A stretch of 64,000 nt of DNA from Glycine soja (lineage: Eukaryota > Streptophyta > Magnoliopsida > Fabales > Fabaceae), in NCBI RefSeq assembly GCF_004193775.1, contig NC_041019.1, positions 13,440,204 through 13,504,203 on the forward strand, written 5' to 3'. The notes beneath the pieces are model-generated. The model had not been told where the DNA came from. It did not search any database and worked only from the letters and a program-made list of their open reading frames with translations. This document shows, one piece after another, positions 45,555-57,684 of the stretch (positions within the stretch are counted from its first letter, which is position 1; each line of letters starts with the position of its first letter). The position numbers were made by a program, and so were the translations under genes.

Positions 45555-46947
45555 TGTTCGCATCCTAGTACTACTTGTTTTTGTGGATGTGAAATCTAAC
45601 CGGGTCATCAAGTAAATAATTAAAACGGTGTGAACCGAGTATCGAACTCAGGGAACTTGTTTTACTTGGCAAAGCATCATTCAATAAATAGGCATTTGCA
45701 TAAATAATTGATTATCATGAAGTAAAAACAGAAGTAATTTTATTCTAAGTAAAAACAGTAATTGTGAGCAAGTGAGTGTGAAAACAAATATGTAAAAGCG
45801 TTGGGTCCTTCTACTGAGATACTTGATGCAATTAGGGTTTTTCTCTACTGGAAATTATTTTTGTGTTCTATGCTGAAGGCACAAATACCAAACACCGATG
45901 TCTCGCGAGTTTGGCCTAATTCAAATTAAACTTCAATCTCATATGTCTCTTGTTGAACTTAGCCTAATCGAACAACATTACAATTACAGCATGATAAAAA
46001 CTAAATTATCGCACTCTATGTCCGACAGTTCGATAACCTAGCCCTGCTCTATCCAGTTCTAAGGATGTAGTACATTTTCCAATGCTAAAGCTCCTAACCT
46101 TACACACAAATGGGTGATCAAGCCACATGCATGCATAACATAAGCACAAATAGAAACATTGAACACATAAAAATAACTTCAAATAGATAGTAATAATATT
46201 TACATCAAGTACTCAGCAGAATTTCCCAACAAAGGATTCTAGCCCTCCATTACAAGGGAGTACCTTTCACAAATAGGAGAATGGTTTCAAGAGAAAATAC
46301 CAGATTACAAAGCAGTGAGGATGTCTCCTCCACCTCTAAGAACCTAGGAATCACTCCTAAACCTAAAATCTACCTAAAAGTTAGGGCCTTTTTCTTCCTT
46401 ACGCATCTTTTCCTCTGTTCTTCGTGCAGCACTGGGCTCACGTAGTCTATTCAGACCTCCCTTCATTCTCTGCAATTCAGGCTTAAAAAGGGCTTTTTGT
46501 CCGCGAAGGCGCGCTTAGCGCCAACTTCACGCTTAGGGCGAGTAAGTGAAATTTGGATTAGTGCCATTCTCACGTTAAGCACAGAAGAGACAATCTTCTC
46601 ACTGAACGAGCTGATGACACGCTGAGTGTGTGATGACATGGCAGACTTTCTTCAATATTCATCTCACTCACTAAGTGGCTGATGTCTCGCTTAGCGGTTG
46701 AGTCTCGCTAAGCGTACGGTCCAAGCTTAGCGAGACAGCAGCTTTTGCACCTTCAAAATTTTCTCCTTTTTACTTGGAATTGAAGTAAAATTTACATTAA
46801 ATTCATATGGAAAGCTTCTACTGAGCAAATATAAGAACTAAACAAGAAATATTTACAATCCTACCAAAAAGAACCATAAATTGGGAGAAAAATATACATT
46901 TTTGAAAACTTTTCTATACAAAATTTAGTCGTAAAAGACGACTAACA
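45555..46947 (-). repeat. Athila-like LTR shared by two element bodies
   Basis: 1,393 bp from TGTTCGCATCC to GACGACTAACA. On its left lie a primer binding site and gag; on its right lies a polypurine tract and, farther on, the env-position ORF and integrase. It is therefore the 5' LTR of the left body and the 3' LTR of the right body at the same time. CGCTTAGCG-type motifs occur at 46505-46740. Confidence 0.85.
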
Positions 46948-46962
46948 AACTCCCCCAAATTT
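46948..46962 (-). promoter_or_regulatory. Polypurine tract
   Basis: Minus strand AAATTTGGGGGAGTT, directly against the LTR terminus at 46947, the position where plus-strand synthesis is primed in LTR retroelements. Confidence 0.8.
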
Positions 46963-48581
46963 ACAGTTTTGTTTGTCCTCAAGCAAAGAAAGAATAGTTA
47001 ACTTGTCCTTAAGTTACAAACTCACAGTGGTTATTCACAAGGTGTTTGTTCCAAAAAATTTAATCACATGACATGAATGGCATACAATGTTTCAATCAAC
47101 AACTTCTCACAAGACATGCAGCTTTTCAAAGATATGAACATGATTATTAAGCATCAGAGCTGAAAGAAGCTAGCAAGAATGACAGGTATCAAGGAAGGAT
47201 CATCAACCGAAGCCTCACGGTCACTGTTTCACTCAAGCAAAAGTGTTTAGGCTTTCCATCAATCAACAACCAACATAAGTCTCAGTCTTTTCACTTCATC
47301 TCATGCCATACATTCAAAAACACACAAACTGAATCTGAAGGACTTTAATAGGCTTGTAATGAGGCTGGGCTGTAAATAAATCATGGTTTTTCTAGGATGC
47401 AAAGGCTTAAGTTCTAGGAGAGCATCCAACCTTAGATAAACTTTTTTTTTCTTTTTATTTCCAGCTTCAATTACTTGCCTTAAAGCTCTTAGCTTCACTT
47501 CTTCTTAGATAACAACACACACACTTTTATTTTGAATACTTATAGTTTTTTTTTCAATAGCTCTTTACTTGCTTTTTATTGACTTACCGTGTGTGCTGAT
47601 ATTTTCTTATCATTAGAAGCTATCAGCCAATAAACTCCCCAAATTTGGGACAATTTTGCTTTAAACCATAATGCTCTCCTATAACCTAAGACAAGGTAGA
47701 TGGATATGTAGTCCATAGGTTCAAGGTTCAATCAAACAATCTGATTTTCAACTCAATCATGGGTGCAAAGGAGATGTCATTCATTCACAAGGTAAGCTTT
47801 TTGGCTAAGTGGTTAATTCACACAAAACATGGGCTTCATCATTTTCAAACTTATGCATTCATTCCATAATTAGAGATTCATGCAAAAATCATTACTTAAT
47901 GCTAGTTGTTCTCTCACAATTCAAGATCACACACTCATCGGGTTGGGGTTAATGAGTACCTTCACGATCAAACTGTTAAACTAACTAACATTTTCATTCA
48001 TGATCCTAATCCATGTTCTCTCTCTTCTAATCACTGCATGCTTATTCAAAACATATGATTTACACATTCCAATTCACTCAAATCATGTAATCGATCAATT
48101 CAAACCAACAAACATTGAATTTTTAAAAAATCAAACATCAAACCACTGAATAAAATGAAATATACTGTTCAAACTAGTTTAAAGCAAGCTACCAAGCAAT
48201 CCAAAAACTAAAGTAAAACTATAAACTGAATTTTAAAAACTGAAACATAAATATGAAACCAAATTAAAAGTTTACTAAAACAGAATAATAATAAAAGTGT
48301 TCAAAAGACAGGATAGTAAAAATCCTGTCACTGGTCCTGCGGTGGGTCCTGATCCATGGTCTCATCATCTGTCAAACGCAGCATAGGCGTGCCTATTGGT
48401 GATCCTTACGGGGTGCTAGCTCTGGCACTGGTGTAGATACTGGTGGTGATGCTTATGGATTGGCCTCTGCAATCACTGGATCCGCCTCTGGATCAGTTTC
48501 TGGTACAAATGACTCTGGGGGAATGGCCTCTAAATCATCCTCCTGAGCAACAAGTGTAGTCTCCAGATCTGCCTGAGGCTC
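46963..48581 (-). other. 3' noncoding region of the Athila-like element
   Basis: About 1.6 kb between the env-position ORF and the purine tract. No coding frame accepted. A second, shorter tract (CTCCCCAAATTTGGGAC) occurs near 47635. Confidence 0.5.
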
Positions 48582-48701
48582 TTGAGCTGTGGAGGCCTCA
48601 CCTCCTCCGTGAGAAGAAGGTTGGACTCCTGGCTAGGCCACCTGCAAAGAAAACTCCTCCATACTCATAATTGGCTGATGTTGAGCCAAACTATGCAAAC
48701 T

Positions 48702-49745
48702 CTACATCACCAGGTATTGACCCTGGTGAATGCCTTGCAGCATTGCCATCATGAGGTCTGTGCTCTGAGCGGAGGGACTGGAAGTAGCAGGAACTGGTGC
48801 TAAAGGAATAGGAGCTGGTGTAGTAGATGTCTGGGGAGTAGCAGAAGATGGACCCTCAGATCCTCTAGCCCTGGCCTTGCGAGTCCCTGGAAAGCTGGCC
48901 GTAGGGTCGTCCAAGTTCCAGCAGTTCTTCTTTATGTAAGTAAAGTTAATGGCTAGGCTGAAGGACTCAAAAATCATGGAATCTAAGGTGACTCCTCGAG
49001 CCATGCGTAAGGCAGTGATGAGGGATGGAAATCCGAGCCTCGAGGAGTTGGACTGAGCCCTAAGAGTGATCTGTCCAGAGATGAGGGCTCCAACATTCAT
49101 GTCCATCTTCATCACTGATCCATATACCAACCTTGCCCTGTCCAACTTCAGATCAGAAGTGTGTGATGTAGGGGCAAGGTTGAAATAAGACAGAATGCTC
49201 CAAGTCTATGCCAGAGTAGTGAGGTCCTTCCTCGGTAGCTTCCATTGCAGGCCCTCAGCATTCAGAACAAATCCCCTACCAGGGATACAAAGTCGGGCAG
49301 CCAACTCCTGAGGGTCTGGTCTCAGTCTGCAGAACTTGGAGTAAGTAGGAAGAGTCTCCCCTGACTCTAGAACAACTGGAGTCTCCAGAAAAGTGTTGAG
49401 GGAATCTGCATTAAACTTAATTAAATGCCCTCTGACCCTAACTTGCTTTGGAGGTTTATCCCCCGGGACATAAAGATTAGCATAAAATTCCTTCACTAGA
49501 GCCACATCTATGCTCCCTTCCATAAGGTTAGTCAGCGTCCTGTGCCAGTTTCTTCTGACTAGCTTTGTCCTGAACTCATCAAACTCTGTGACAAAAAGCT
49601 TCATGTTCCTTTCCGAAAGGATGTTCCGGCCAAGAACGTTGAGAGCGTAGCGGTTCCAGGCATCCTCAGAGGTGAATCTATGAGTATCGTAGTGAGACTG
49701 AGGCCTGGAAGCTGCGACTTTCCTTTTTCTAGAAGCCATCTGCAC
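48702..49745 (-). pseudogene. Env-position ORF of the Athila-like element, one stop
   Basis: One minus-strand frame from ATG near 49739 runs to about 48702 with a single TAG at 49203-49205. The N-terminal part starts MASRKRKVAASRP, then YALNVLGRNILSERNMKLF, ALVKEFYANLYVPGD and VRGHLIKFNADSLNTFL, which I recognise as the 'putative plant transposon protein' pattern. The C-terminal part has LDRARLVYGSVMKMDMNVGALISGQI and a Ser/Thr/Pro/Ala-rich tail. I see no signal peptide or membrane segment, so calling it an envelope protein would rest on position only. A related domain occurs in the copia-type element ORFs at 33399 and 57684. Confidence 0.75.
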
Positions 49746-51550
49746 AAAAGAAACACAGAAACCAAGTTAAAACAGGTTTCATTTGAAATGACAAGCTGAA
49801 AAATAAAACTAAAATTCAGATTAGGCGCTTAGCGCGACAGATGCGCTTAGCGCACCTTATGAAAAATTATTCATGCGCTTAGCATGATAGCCACGTCCTT
49901 AGCGAGTTGACACAGATCAGAATTTTCTGTAGAATTGGCTTAGCGAGCTCACTAAGCCCAATTCCTCAACAAAAACCAAATTACGCTTAGCGCGACAACA
50001 CTACTGGACATAAATGGCTTAGCGAGAAGGCTTGCTAAGCCTAAATCCAACAATTACAAAAATAGAGAGTAAATTGCGCTTAGCGCGACAGGGCGCACTT
50101 AGTGCATGGCAAGACATACAGAAATTACAAGTGCCTTGGGCTTAGCAGGCAAGCTCGCTTAGCCTAGGCTTATTCAGCCAATAGGGCTGAGTGGCTTAGC
50201 GAGCAAGCTTGCTTAGCCACGAACACGAAAGCAATAAAAAATTTTCTAAGATCCTGAAACACATTACTCACTTAGTGCACAACCGCGCTTAGCGAGTTCA
50301 TAAACATTCAATCATTCATCAGAAAAGATGAACTTGCTTAGCAGGACAGGGCCGACTTAGCGGATTCATCTGGAAACCCAGATATTCATCAAAAAGTGAT
50401 GAACTCACTTAGCACAGCAAGGCATGCTTAGCGCGTTCATCGCCATTTCCAGAAAAATTGGGGCTTTTTTAGCCCCCTCAACTTAGGCCTCTATTAGGCC
50501 ATCAAATCCTAACCAAAACATGTCAAAATGAGATACATTGTAGGCGAATTAAAACCCCTAACATTATTCTAACTAGAAACTAACCTAACATCATGCAATC
50601 AAAATGAAAAACAAAGCTTTAAAGCAATAAACTAAGTTAACTAACCTAAGGTTTAAAACAAAAATTAAAAACAAGGTTAAAGGAAGCTTACTTGGATCAC
50701 TGAAATTGGATGCAAAGAAGGAGGCAAGGAGAGCAAGCAAAGAGTGAGAGCACAACACAGAGAAGAAAAACACCCATGAAATGCCAAAATGCAGTTTAAA
50801 AGCACATATAAAAATGTAACTGCCAAAGGCAGTTATGCGTTATTTTTGGAGGTTTCAAATGCCTCGCTTAGCGTGTCAACTCGCTAAGTGAGCATACATG
50901 ACATTTAAGTTTCCAAAAACACGCACTTAGTGGGCAAACTCTCTTAGCCCAATGCAAAAAAATTCAAATTTTCTAGAAAAGACTTTGGGCTTAGCACGAA
51001 GAGTCACGCTTAGCGAGTTCTACAGCTCTGATTGGCCTACAACTCTCGCTTAGCGGGCAGTGGCCGTGCTTAGCGAATAACATGCTCCTGAAATGCAGTA
51101 GTGGGTTGCACTTAGCGCATGTGGCTTCGCTTTGTGCAATTCAAAAGAATTAAAATCCAAAGAAGTTTTTGCACTTAACGAGTCCATGCGCTTAGCCCAA
51201 TTTGAAAGAATTCAAATCCAGAGAAATCTTTGGGCTTAGCGCGAAGAATGCGCTCAGCGAGACCACAACAGCTGATGATCAGGGGTCAAGACGCTTAGCG
51301 CAAGAAGGAAAATCCGCTTAGTGCGGGATGTGTGCTTAGTGAGTGGACTGCTGAAATTTTTCAGAGTTAACTTTTTTTCCGTTCACTGCTTCAAAGAAGT
51401 TGTTCAACCCCTTTTATGCAATACAAAACATGCTTAAAATGATTTCATGCAACCTCAAATAAACCAACTCTAAAAATGCAATGAAAACAAAATTCAAAAG
51501 GACTGGGTTGCCTCCCAGGAAGCGCTCTTTTAACGTCATTAGCTTGACGT
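49746..51550 (-). repeat. Spacer rich in CGCTTAGCG motifs
   Basis: Two clusters (49826-50440 and 50860-51350) contain some thirty to forty copies or near copies of GCTTAGCG or its reverse CGCTAAGC, spaced 15-50 bases apart. Some pairs are inverted, e.g. GGCTTAGC and GCTAAGCC at 50015-50042. No coding frame. The same motif is in the LTRs of this family at 27170-27390, 46505-46740 and 54325-54485. Confidence 0.85.
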
Positions 51551-51558
51551 ATGATACC

Positions 51559-53403
51559 TCAAGATTCCTGTAAGTATAGAACGGTGGTTAATATTTCAAT
51601 GGTTCCACCATGGTAAAACTTTAATCTTTGTCCATTCACTACCCATGTTCTGTCTGGATTCTTAAATTGAGGGTCACAAAGCTCTACATCTCCATATGGT
51701 CTGACTTCCTTGATGGTAAATGGTCCAAACCATTTAGATTTGAGCTTGCCAAGAAACAATTTCAGCCTTGAATTAAATAGCAGCACCTGTTGTCCTGGTT
51801 GGAAGTCCTTCTTTAGCAGCTTTTTATCATGATAAGTTTTAACCCTCTCTTTATATAGCCTTGAAGATTCAAATGCAGTCGGTCTCATTTCTTCCAACTC
51901 CGAGAGTTGTAGCTTCCTTTGCTCTCTGGATGCGGCTTCATCAAAGTTCGGAAGTTTAAGGCCTAGTATGCTTTATGTTCCATCTCCACTGGTAAGTGAC
52001 AAGACTTGCCATAGACCAGTTGGAATGGGGATAAGCCTATCAGAGTCTTAAATGCAGTTCTATATGCCTATAAAGCATCATCCAGTTTGAGTGACCAATC
52101 CTTCCTAGTTGAAGCAACAGTCTTTTCTAAGATTTTCTTCAATTCCCTATTTGATACTTTCGCTTGGCCATTAGTTTGAGGATGATATTGTGATGCTACC
52201 TTGTGTGTTACATTATACTGCTTCAACACCTTCTGTAGCTGATTATTGCAAAAGTGTGTGCCTCCATCACTGATTAAGATTTTGGGCACCCAAAATCATG
52301 CAAAGATGTTTTTCTTTAAGAACTTCACTACAATCTTAGTATTCATTTCCAAATGACTAAGAGAATGGACCTACAAAGTCAATCCCCCAACAGTCAAAGA
52401 CCTCAACATAATATTTTGTAGAGGCATTTCATTTCTTTTGGAGATGCCCCCCCCATCCTCTGACATTGATCACAATGCAACACATGCTGGTGGGCATCCT
52501 TGAATATCATTGGCAAAAAGAACCCAGACTGTAGAACCTTAGCTGTTGTCTTATCTCCACCATAATGGCTGCCACATGGTGAGTTGTGACAGTGCCATAA
52601 TATGTTCCTGGCCTCCTCCTTTGTCACATATCTTCAGAGAAGATTGTCAGCTCCTATCTTGAACAAGTGTGGGTCATCCCATATGTAAAATCAAGCATCA
52701 TGGAGGAATTTCTTCCTTTGCTACCAAGTTAGATCCTTAGGGATGATTCCTGTTGCTTTAAAATTGGTCATATCAGCAATCCAAGGTCTTTCATTCACTA
52801 TGAACAGGGATTCATCATGGAATTCATCTCTGATCTCAACTTCTTTCGAAAAGAGTTCCTCATTAACCAATTGTGATAAGTGATCCGCTACAACATATTT
52901 AGATCCCTTTTTATCCCGAATTACCAAATCAAATTCTTGAAGCAGTAGAATCTATCTTATCAGACGAGGTTTAGAATCAACCTTGTTGAGCAAATATTTA
53001 ATTACTGCATGATCAGTGTAAATGATGACTTTTGATCCCACCAAGTAAGATCTGAACTTTTCAAGTGCATAGACAAATGCTAGCATTTCTTTTTCAGTGG
53101 TGGCATAGTTAACCTCTACATCATTCAAAACTTTGCTGGCATAATATATAACATGAAAGATTATGCCTTTTCTCTGTCCAAGCACAGCACCTACGGCATA
53201 GTCACTTGCATCACACATCAATTCAAACTCTTGCCCCCAATCTGGTGATGTGATCACCAGAGCAGATACTAGTCTGGTTTTGAGATCATTAAATGCTTCC
53301 ACGCATTCTTCATTGAACACAAACACAACGTCCTTGTTCAAAAAATTGTTGAGTGGTTTGGCAACTTTTGATAAATCTTTTATTAATCACTTGTAGAACC
53401 CAG
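51559..53403 (-). pseudogene. Athila-like RT C-terminus, RNase H and integrase
   Basis: Starting at 53403 the minus strand picks up in the RT connection (GFY, then [13 protein letters not shown]). RNase H follows: [48 protein letters not shown] with its acidic residues kept. Integrase comes next: zinc domain (ILWHCHNSPCGSHYGGDKT, LHCDQCQR), [10 protein letters not shown] (second Asp) and [17 protein letters not shown], where the catalytic Glu of GQAE is replaced by Lys. A C-terminal [16 protein letters not shown]...[10 protein letters not shown] closes it. Several stops occur. The N-terminal RT is at 27600-28530, on the far side of the complex. Confidence 0.9.
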
Positions 53404-53404
53404 C

Positions 53405-54489
53405 TTGTTCGACGACCGGCAAGTGCACCGGATCATGCAAGTAGTATAAAATGGTAAGAATCGAGTATCAAACTCTCGGGAAACTTGTTTTACTTGGTAA
53501 AGTTGTGGTTCAATAAATAAGTGCCTTTGGATGAAAGTTTGGTGCGTGGTATGGACAAGTATGTAAACTAAACTATTCAACAGAAAATCACGTGAGTAGT
53601 GGTGTGTGAAGACATATAAAAAACGTGTTGGTCTTCCTACTGGATAACTGATGTTATTAATGATGTTCTCTACCTAACAATGTTTTTGTGTTCTATGTTG
53701 TCTCCTGGACTGCTAAACCTCGATGTCTCATGCATGTTTAGCCCAATCCTAATCAAGCATCGTCCTCAGATCCCTTTTGTTGGACTAAACTTGACCAGAA
53801 CTGCATTAAGATAAACATACCAACAACTAGGTTACCATACCCTAATCCCTCGTGAAAATACGATAAACTAGCCACATCCTCTTAAGTTCTAAGGATCAAA
53901 CCAATTCCCAATGTTGAATGACCCTAACTGAGCATGCATCTACATGATCAAGGCAAAAGCATACTAAAAATGAAGTACTGAAAGCACAAAGAACACATGT
54001 AACATCATTAGATAGATATAAGAGTATTTATATCAAGTACCCCATAGGAAGAACCAACTGAGGATTTAGCTCTCCATAGCAGGGAGGCTTCTTTTACAAC
54101 AAAGAGAAGAGAAAGTGAAAGATTGCAGGTAGTGGGGATGTCTTCTCCACCTCTAAAAACATCAAAATCACTCAAAATCTCATCTAATTCTCTGCAAGAT
54201 AGCTTCCTCTTCAAGCTCGGTTATCTCCAGTCTCTTCCACAACCAGAACTCTCCAAAAAACTCAACAGCACCCTTCATTTCGAGATTCAACATTAAATAG
54301 GCAAGTCCATTGAGTGTCGGGCACTTAGTGGAAGATTGGCTCGCTTAGTGCATGTAAATGACTTCTGGCTTAGCGCCAGGCATGCTCGCTCAGCCTGGAG
54401 GTTCAAGTGGTGCGCTTAGCTAACTAATTCTTGCTGAGCGCATCATGACAACTCATCTGCTTCCAGGATCTTCTACGCCCTTAGCCATA
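53405..54489 (-). repeat. Athila-like LTR inserted in RT, interrupted at 54490
   Basis: It begins TGTTCGACGACC directly after RT coding sequence and runs to 54489, where the copia-type element starts. 53887-54489 matches 26722-27330. AACCC occurs at 53396-53400, four bases before this LTR edge, and also follows the LTR end at 27599. It should continue beyond the copia-type insertions, outside the window. Confidence 0.82.
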
Positions 54490-56109
54490 TGTTGGATCAA
54501 GTGGCCTCGGAATAATTAAGAAGGGGGGGTTGAATTAATTATTAATGAAACTTTACTAATTAAAAAATCTATCCTTCTTAATGTCACTAGATTTAATTAG
54601 GCTTTTACTATAATGTTAAGAAAGTAAAGAACAAAAATAGAAACTTAACCAAAAGTAAAAGTGATAATTAAAGTTCACAGCGGAAATTAAAGAGTGTAGG
54701 GAAGAAGAAGACAAACACAAGAATTTTATACTGGTTTGGCAACAACCCGTGCCTATATCCAGTCCCCAAGTGACCTGCGGTCCTAGAGATTTCTTTTCAA
54801 CCTTTTAAAATCCTTTACAAGCAAAGATCCACAAGGGATGTATCCTCCCTTGTTCTCTTTGAACAACCAAGTGGATGTCCCCTCCACTTGAACTGATCCA
54901 CTAGAGATGTATCCTCTCTTGTTCTCAGTTACAACAACCCAAGTAGATGTACCCTCTACTTGTACCACAAAGAATGTACCCTCCAATGTGTTAAGACAAA
55001 GTTCTCAGATGGTTAGTCCTTTGAAACTTTGTGAAGGGGAAACAAAAGATATCTCAGGCTGTTAGTCCTTTGAAATCTTTTGTTTATGGGAAAGGGAAGA
55101 ATCAAAAGAATTCTCAGACTATGTCGTTTTGAATTCTTTGACAAGGGAGAAGGGAGACACAAAAGAATTCAGACGGTTAGTCCTTTGTTCTTTTGGAAAA
55201 GGGAGAAGAGAGACACAAAAAGAATTCAGGCGGTTAGTCCTTGGCGAATTCTTTTTGGCAAAGGGAGAAGAGAATGAAAAAGATGAATAGCACACTTTTG
55301 TTTTCTGAGAAAGAACAAAGTTTGGAAACCAGAAAACTCGGAAAGCTTTTGGCAAAAGAAGAAGAAGAAGTTCAAGAAGATGTTCAAAGAGATTCAAAAA
55401 AAAGTTATGTAAAAGTTCTTAAAATGCAAGTCAAAGTCTTGCTTTTATAGACTCTTCATGTCTGGTCAAGAAAACCATTAGAAGAGTTATAACCTTTAAA
55501 AAAAACCTGAAAACCATTGGAAGAGTTATATCTTTTGATTTTTATTTAAAACTTGTCACTGGTAATCGATTATCAAAACCATGTAATCGATTACACAAAG
55601 CTTTTTATGAAAGGATATGACTTTTCACAATTGATTTTGAATTTCAACGTTCAGATACACTAGTAATCGATTACCAATATCTTGTAATCTATTACACCAT
55701 TTTGAAATCAATTGGAACATTGCAAATTCAGTTGAAAGCTTTTGAAATCAAACTTTTCCACTGGTAATCGATTACAGGAAACTGGTAATCGATTACTAGA
55801 GAATAAAAACTCTGGTAACTTAGAAAATTTTGAGAAAACTCTTTTGAAAAAACAAAATTGCCCTATGTTTGTTTTTTGAAAAAACTTTTCAATACTTCCC
55901 TTGTGAAGTTTTCTTGATTTCTTCTCTTGAATCTTGAATTCATCTTTTCTTGAATCTTGAAATCAAACTTCACTTGATTCTTGAATCTTCTTGATTTCTT
56001 CTTGTTGACTTAATCTTGAAATCATTCTTTGGGCTTTTTGTCATCATCTTTGTCATTATCAAAACTACTTGAATCAACTTGATTCATCATCACGAAGCTT
56101 GCTTCTACA
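54490..56109 (-). repeat. 3' LTR of the minus-strand copia-type element
   Basis: 1,620 bp, TGTTGGATC at 54490 to CTTCTACA at 56109, followed by the purine tract at 56110-56124. Hairpin array at 54800-55260; GTAATCGATTAC-type sites at 55560-55800. Confidence 0.92.
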
Positions 56110-56571
56110 ATCTCCCCCTTTTTGATGATGACAACCCTGAAATCAAGAAACACATACACATTCTTGTTCCTAGTCGATCACTCACTTAATTCTACATATT
56201 CCCCCCTTTGTTTTTTAGTTTAAGCTCTACTTGAAATTAAGTTATTTAGTTATGTGTGTTCTTGATTTAATCCCTATTTTCTCTCCCCCTTTGGCATCAA
56301 CAAAAATCTAAAGTGTGTGACAAATATAAAACATATTTAAATGACTAATCATACACAAGACATTCATTAAAAAAATTATACCAATCATGAAGCAAGAACA
56401 TGAATAACCCAAATTCATATATAAACCACATAGTCTTATAACATAAATCATAGATGTTTAGTCATACTAAGCAAATAGTAAAAGAAATACTAAATGTTCA
56501 AATGTCATAATAATATAGCCAAATACATGGCTAGAAATCAAAGTACTAATAATATTAAACATAATAGAAAT
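56110..56571 (-). promoter_or_regulatory. 3' noncoding region with three polypurine tracts
   Basis: On this strand tracts read ATCTCCCCCTTTTTG (56110-56124), TTCCCCCCTTTG (about 56200) and CTCTCCCCCTTTGGC (about 56283). This matches the arrangement before the 3' LTR at 34937. Confidence 0.75.
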
Positions 56572-57684
56572 CTAAGATGATGGTGGCGGCAGTGGTGGTA
56601 GATCAAAGCTTGTGCGGATGTAAGAGACATCTTTTTCGACCTTGGTGATCCTTGAATCCATCTCATCGAATCGCATGTCTACTTGTAACTCCAAAGCATC
56701 AAACCTTTCGCCAACAAAGGTTTGAAGACCATCGAACCTGTCCAAAATCTTTTGAAGAAGAGAGGAATCCCCTCCTAATGGTATGTTTCCTTCTTCATTA
56801 ATGGGTGGAGCACCCTTTTTTACCCTAGAGCCATCATGCTCTTTACGGTAGCCAAAAGATGCAATCACAGCGGCACCAATTAAGAAGGATCTCTTGATTG
56901 GAACATAAGGTTCTGAATCAAGAGGGATGTTAAAGTGTTGAAGGAAGAGAGTGACTAAGTGTGGATATGGCAATGGAGCATTTAATTGCAATGCCTTATG
57001 CATGTGATATCGGACTAAGTGTGCCCAATCAATTTGTCGGCCTGTATGAAAAGCCCACATGACAATAAGATCTTCCTCAGAAACTTGTGCAAGGTTTGAA
57101 GATCTTGGAAGCAAAATACGCACAATGAGATAATGAAGGATGCGGCTTTCAAAAGCCAATGAACTGGTAAGAAGCCTTCCGTTCATATCCGCTTGGTTGA
57201 TGCAAACCAACTGGCGGGCATCATGCACAGAGAAATCAAATTTCCAATCATCATTCAGTGTACCTTCAAATGGTACACCTTCACTAGATAATTGGGTCAA
57301 GTCATAGAATAGGGATTGGTCAATGACCATTTTTATCCCATAAACTTCAGAAATTAAAGTGCCTTCTTGAATTTCAAGATTAGAATAGAAGGCTTTATCT
57401 AATTCAGAATAAATAGGTAATTTTAAAGACATGAAAGGAATGAGATTGGAGTTCTCAAATGCATGAATGCATTCAAAACTCTCATTGGAAAAGAAATCCA
57501 TGTCAATGAATTTTGGATCAATAATGGAACGAGAAGAGAAAATATTTGTGTACCGTATCTGTTGTTCTTCGGATGAGAACAATGAGGAAGAGGAAATGGA
57601 GGAAGGAATCTGCGTTTCCTGAGTCTCAGAATGTCATTGGCTTCGGCTCGAAGAACCCTTTCGCTTCTTTGATGGTTCTGCCAT
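56572..57684 (-). pseudogene. Second ORF, plant transposon protein type, one early stop
   Basis: The ATG is at 57684. A TGA at codon 17 (57634-57636) replaces an Arg codon of the sister copy, and after it 336 or more codons are open. Features: ELDKAFYSNLEIQEGTLISE, VYGIKMVIDQSLFYDLTQL, DARQLVCIN, VRILLPRSSNLAQVSEEDLIVMWAFHTGRQIDW, then PYVPIKRSFLIGAAVIASFGY. A C-terminal repeat with FDGLQ..., FDALELQ and FDEMDSRI is consistent with a coiled coil. The stop lies so early that initiation at a downstream Met could still give most of the protein. Function unknown. Confidence 0.75.

Noticed and set aside
46948..54489. Env-position ORF as a true envelope gene
   Set aside because: No signal peptide, transmembrane segment or fusion-type region is visible; position alone is not enough.
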